Assembly: GCA_034440575.1 (NCBI GenBank)
Contig: JAOTOL010001547.1
Coordinates: 291,001 to 355,000, forward strand
From: Imbricaverruca yamaguchii
Taxonomy: Eukaryota > Arthropoda > Thecostraca > Neoverrucidae
Direction of reading: 5' to 3'
Length of the DNA: 64,000 nt
The notes beneath the pieces are model-generated. The model did no database searches. It saw nothing but the letters and a program-made list of their open reading frames with translations, and had not been told where the DNA came from. This document shows positions 59,470 through 64,000 of this stretch, one piece after another. The number at the start of each line of letters is the position of its first letter. Position 1 is the first letter of the stretch. The position numbers and the translations under genes are program-made.

Positions 59470-62400
59470 ATGCGCGTGCCGTGCCTGCTGGTGGCGCTGG
59501 CCGTGCTGGGCGCGCTGGCCGTGCTGGGCGCGCTGGCCGGACCAGCGCCGCCGCCGCCGCTGCAGCCGCCGGCGGCGACGCACGCGGCGCCCGTCATCCG
59601 TCTGCTGGTGACGCTCGGCAAGCTGGAGTCGCGCGAGCTGCTGGTGATGAGCTGCGGCAGCGGTCCGGACGTGGCCGCCGAGCTGCGGCTGCTCGACTGG
59701 CCCACCGGCGTGCACAGCCTGCTCGCCTGCTTCCCGTGCGACGACGAGGTGCTGCCGTTCCTGTTCGACCGACAGCGCGGCCTGCACCTGCTCCTGCTGC
59801 ACGACGAGCGGTGCCTGGCGCGCGCGCGCCAGCACGTGCACACCCACTGGGCGGCCGGCGAGACGCTGGTCGTGACGCCCGGCTCGTGCTCGCACACGCT
59901 CGGCTTCCCGCTCTTCGAGAAGGTGATGCACCCGACGTGCGTCGAGCTGAGCGCCAACGGCACGCGCTTCGTGTCGCAGCGCCGGCACGACGGCTCGCTG
60001 CGGCAGCTGCGGGTGTACCGCGTCGGCGGCGGCCTGCTCGTCAAACAGCCGGCCGCGCTGCTGACGCGCGCCGACCTCGGCGGCCGCACGCTCATCTTCC
60101 TCTTCGAGAACTACAACCCGTTCTTCGAGTGCCTCCAGCAGCGGGGCCGGCTCTGCGTGGACACGCTGGACACGCCGCCGCGGCTGCTCATCGAGAACCT
60201 GGCGGCGCGGCTCAACTTCCGCGCCGTGTTCCTGCGCGGCCCCGACGGCAGCTGGGGCCACGAGGAGGACGGCGTCTGGAAGGGCATGGTGGGCGAGGTG
60301 GCGCGCGGCGAGGCCGACTTCGCCGTCGGCGGCCTCTTCGTGACGGCCAAGCGGCAGACGGTGGTGGACTTCGCGAAGGAGTTCGCGCTCGTCTACGTGA
60401 ACATCATCACGCGGCCGGTGCCGGTGGCCGTGCGCAACGACATGTCGCAGATGCTGGCGCCGGTCGTGTGGCTGCTGATCGTGGTCGGCCTGCTGCTGAC
60501 GGCCGCCGCGCTCTGGCTGTCCAAGGCGGTGTCCGGCAACGCCGCCTACCGGCCGGCCGGCCGCGCCGCCGCCGCCATCATCTCGGAGCTGGAGGACGCG
60601 TACCGCATCCTGGCCGCACAGGTACTTCACTCCGCGTCACCGCACTGGTGCTCAATCGGCAAATCCACCTCAATGTTTGGCGAGCTGATGCTGCATTGAT
60701 GCTCCTCATTTATTCACTCAAGTTCACCTATGTGGCTATATTTCGTCTTTTCACTTCTATCTTTACTCTGCCTTAGTTGATCTAATTTTACCGCAAATGG
60801 TACAACACTAAGACACTGAGGCTTAGTTCATTTCACTATGCTGTATTTTGCTTCACCTAATGTAATCAGAATGCCACCATCAGTTGTATTACTTGTAGAT
60901 GCAGCGCCATCCATGGATGAAATCGGTTAATGCCTGTGGTATACTCATTAGTATTGATGTACACTTAAATTACAATAGTTTTGTAAATTGTCTTAACTTG
61001 TACTATAGTATAATAGCATAGGATGGTATATTGCAGTAGTATTGTCCGGCATGCTTGACTGATATGAGCCGTCCCCAGTGCTGACCGATGTTCCCTGATG
61101 TGAGCCGTCCCCAGTGTTGGCCGATGTTCCCTGATGTGAGCCGTCCCCAGTGCTGGCCGATGTTCTCTGATGTGAGCCGTCCCCAGTGCTGACCGATGTT
61201 CTCTGATGTGAGCCGTCCCCAGTACTGGCCGATGTTCCCTTATGTGAGCCGTCCACAATGCTGGTCGATGTTCCCTGATGTGAGCCGTCCACAGTGCTGG
61301 CCGATGCTCCCTGATGTGAGCTGTACTCGGTACTGGCCGATGTTCCCTGATGTGAGCCGTCCCCAGTGCTGGCCGATGTTCCCTGATGTGAGCCGTCCCC
61401 AGTGCTGGCCGATGTTCCCTGATGTGAGCCGTCCACAGTGCTGGCCAATGTTCCCTGATGTGAGCTGTACTTGGTACTGGCCGATGTTCCCTAATGTGAG
61501 CCGTCCACAGTGCTGGCCGATGTTCCCTGATGTGAGCCGTCCACAGTGCTGGTCGATATTCCCTGATGTGAGCCGCCCACAGTGCTGACCGATATTCCCT
61601 GATGTGAGCCGTCCACAGTGCTGACCGATGTTCCCTGACGTGAGCCGTCCCCAGTGCTGACCGATGTTCCCTGACGTGAGCCGTCCACAGTGCTGGCCGA
61701 TGCTCCCTGATGTGAGCCGTCCCCAGTGCTGACTGATGCTCCCCAGGACATTGGCCTGCGCCGGCTGGTGATAGGCAGCAGCAGGCTCAGTCTGGCACTG
61801 CTCCTCGCAATCTGGCTGGTCGCCGGCATCGTCAACCGCACCGCCTACACGTCCAAGCTGATCTCCATCCTGTCGCAGCCGCCCGCCTCGTGGGCGCCCG
61901 AGACGTTCCAGGTGGGTGGCGGCGAGTGATGCGGCTACTGCCCGCCTCGTGGGCGCCCGAGCACGATCTGAGCAGTCAATGAGTTGTCTGGCCGAGCATG
62001 TTCTGAGCTAACGAGCGTCTGCGCCTAAATTGTCCACCCCTACGGCTGTCTAAAAAAATGCTGAACTGCACCTATGGTTTCTCATTTACCGTGTGAAGGC
62101 TTAATGCGACTCCATTTGCCAGTAGTAAGCCACTGATAGCGTGGTTACCACTTGTCAAGACGCGACGTGTTGGTTTCTGCGCCTAGCGGTGTACCGTGCA
62201 TAATGTCCAGGGTGGAGTGTTTCAGTTGCGTGATAATCATATGTTATTCCGTTGGGCAGGTAGTTTTTACAGTGGAAGCACACCTCGGAGGGAATTGGGG
62301 CGAACACGTACCCTCCCCGAATTAACAAGCAGATGAACGTCTTCCCATGTCGAGTTTACGATTCCCATAGTCGCCAAAAGTGTTGTTGCACCCTGGAGCC

Positions 62401-64000
62401 CAAATAGCCAACCAACTGATATTATGTCTGCCATGTGCATATTCAGGCACTGCATGCCCCTGCCGCTGGCTGGAGTTCCTCTGCTGTCCTGTCGGATACG
62501 TGTGAAAACAGCTTCGACTAATAGGATTCGACTCGACAGCGGCGCGCCTATTTCGAGTATATTTGCAACACTCATGGCTATATGCACTTGATGAAGCTAA
62601 GCAGAATTGGTGCTGCACGTGTTTATTTAAATGGTCGATGCGTTAGTACTGGCAGGGACGTAGTCAGGAATAGCTCGGGGACGGGGCGGATTTTGTCAAA
62701 GGGGCTTGGACAACCAACACAAATTTGAATTTCTGGATTTCCCACACTTGACTTCTGAAAGAGCCGGGTTTTCGTTATAAAAAATAGTTTTTTAAAAACC
62801 CATTTGGGGATCGTCGGCGTCCCTGTCCCGTCAGTTAGTCGGCTGTTGGTCTTACGACACTTTGACCGTTGAGTCATATAGCGTCGTCAATCTCTCACGC
62901 CGATTGGTCGCGGGTAAAGAGCAGCGACGGGTGAAAGTTGAACCCACAATCTCGACTGTGATGCGAGCAACTTACCCTTAGACTACTCGTCTTCCCCCTG
63001 CCCCCTCAAAGTGTAAGTAAGCATGGCAATGCATTCCTAAGCTAAGAGTGTGTACCTCCTAAGTGCACATCTGAATGCATGTCAAAACTTACTAGAAGAT
63101 ACACCGATTCGGTATTCGGTAAAGGGTACGTAAACGCCTGTGGATGCCCATTAGGATCCACACGCATTCGTGAAGGCCTATGAACGTACGTGAAGGCCCA
63201 TAGACGTTCGCAAGGCCCACACATATTCGGAATGGGTCGCAAATATTCGGAAGGGGTCACAAACATTCGTGGAGATCCCTGGACATTCGTAAGGGACCGT
63301 GGACCTTCGAAAGGGCGAGACAGCTTTTGTGACGATGGTTCTTTGACTTACTTAGGGGCCCGACAACCTCGGGGCCATACAAGTGTTGTTGGCATTTCTA
63401 TCTTCGTCACGGCAGTCGATTGCGTGCGTGTCCCTGACAGAGCCAAGAGCCCAAGGTGGTAGCAACCGCTCCGTTCCCCTCCCACATCCTTGGCCCATTC
63501 CGTGGCTGCCTGCAAATATTAAAACAGCCCGACTTGGCCTTCTAAGGACTTCATGAGCCAGTGAAATAAACCGTCATTTTCGTAACCAGCCAGCGTGTGC
63601 CGACTGAGTCAGCCACGTTCACCAGACGATCATCCACGCAGCCGCCAGGCGTCCTCGAGTAATGCCACGGTGCCTCCGCAGGACCTGGTGGACTACGAGT
63701 ACGACGTGGTGACCCACCGCGGCTACGGCACCTACACGGACTGGATGAACGCGCAGACGGGGCCGCTGTTCGTGAAGCTGAAGCGGCGCTGGATCCGCGG
63801 CGACCACGTGAAGGCGTTCCGCGAGCTGAGCACGACGCGCAACCGGCTGGCGCTGCTGGAGGAGACGCCGGGCGCGTTCAGTCTGCTGTACGACACGATC
63901 GCCGAGACGCACGGCCGCGTCACGCCCGCCGACATGTACATCGGCCGCGAGCGCTTCTTCCCGTCCAACGTGGCGTGGGCCATGCAGAAGAACACGCCGT
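59470..64000 (+). CDS. Divergent ionotropic (glutamate-type) receptor, 3' end beyond window
   Basis: Three phase-0 exons are visible: 59470-60621, 61747-61911 and 63682 to the window end. Residues 1-23 are a signal peptide with a doubled AVLGAL. A ligand-binding S1 half spans roughly residues 205-325, with AKRQTVVDFAKEF matching the iGluR R-x-x-V-x-DF pattern. M1 is at 328-350 (APVVWLLIVVGLLLTAAALW). Exon 2 carries M3 and the following segment, at about 398-426 (NRTAYTSKLISIL, the counterpart of the iGluR YTANLAAFL region). Exon 3 starts the S2 half and ends RERFFPSNVAWAMQKNTP, a typical receptor motif. The short pre-S1 region and divergent pore fit arthropod chemosensory IRs, but it is not one of the co-receptors I would recognise. 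Codons are extremely GC-rich at third positions. Confidence 0.88.
61062..61745. repeat. 36-bp minisatellite running into the receptor exon 2 acceptor
   Basis: About 19 units of gctggccgatgttccctgat plus gtgagccgtccccagt. The last unit reads ccagtgctgactgatgctcc then ccag|gacatt, so the exon 2 splice acceptor is a modified part of the unit. It is intronic despite remaining open on both strands. Confidence 0.96.
61912..62840. other. Receptor intron 2, first part
   Basis: 61940-61961 repeats 22 nt of exon 2 (61881-61902) exactly. Near 62648 the text cagggacgtagtcaggaata resembles an end of a common invertebrate DNA transposon, but the other end was not found. Confidence 0.5.
62841..62997 (-). 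mobile_element. SINE-V copy 4
   Basis: The minus strand begins gacgagtagtctaagggtaa, carries a gcatcacagtcgag loop and B box gggttcaac, and ends gtgtcgtaagacc; it is more diverged than the other copies. Confidence 0.85.
63095..63330. repeat. Diverged short repeat with ATTCG cores in receptor intron 2
   Basis: Units such as cgtgaaggcctatgaacgta, cattcgtgg, ggacattcgtaaggg and ggaccttcgaaaggg recur about every 22-26 bp. It stops about 350 bp before exon 3. Confidence 0.55.

Noticed and set aside
59275..60776. 451-codon (-) and 470-codon (+) frames overlapping the receptor
   Set aside because: Shadows of a very GC-rich exon; only the 59470 frame has signal peptide, M1 and iGluR motifs.
61062..61840. 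Coding 12-residue repeats (HQGTSASTGDGS type)
   Set aside because: They are on the strand opposite the receptor gene and derive from the intronic 36-bp array.

Overview
The window is eukaryotic nuclear DNA, most likely from an arthropod and plausibly a crustacean. Protein-coding genes are split by GT-AG introns. One gene is a divergent ionotropic receptor, a family restricted to protostomes. Imperfect TTAGG-type tracts occur, and tRNA-derived SINEs, non-LTR retrotransposon remnants and hAT-like elements fill the gaps. The species cannot be fixed from sequence alone; a barnacle-like genome is only an inference.

Layout. 1-3215 (-): broken Jockey-like non-LTR element. 7999-15416 (+): complete seven-exon DNAJC8 homologue, whose introns carry SINEs, hairpins and microsatellites. 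17285-18791 (+): internally deleted non-LTR remnants. 21669-22717: a non-autonomous hAT-type element with a perfect 8-bp target-site duplication. 24051-26087 (+): one 2-kb open exon of an unrecognised Ser/Pro-rich repeat protein, perhaps continuing to 29689. 30373-33497: a 52-bp satellite of about 60 units. 35332-35683: a (CT)n tract. 36680-40374 (-): mitochondrial Mn superoxide dismutase (first exon not found). 40623-47300: AT-rich flank with TTAGG-like tracts and an RT fossil. 47319-52358 (+): complete four-exon TRAPPC3/Bet3. 59470-64000 (+): ionotropic receptor, running off the window end.

The four recognised genes are unrelated: a J-protein associated with splicing, a mitochondrial antioxidant enzyme, a vesicle-tethering subunit and a chemosensory-type channel. 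Nothing suggests an operon or pathway.

The most unusual signal is shared by SOD2, TRAPPC3 and the receptor. Tandem-repeat arrays sit directly against splice sites, and several repeat units visibly contain the splice junction and adjoining exon bases. This affects SOD2 exons A, C (both sides) and D, TRAPPC3 exons 3 and 4 plus its stop-codon region, and receptor exon 2 on both sides. DNAJC8 introns do not show it. A second theme is a tRNA-derived SINE whose 3' tail matches the 3' end of the local non-LTR element.
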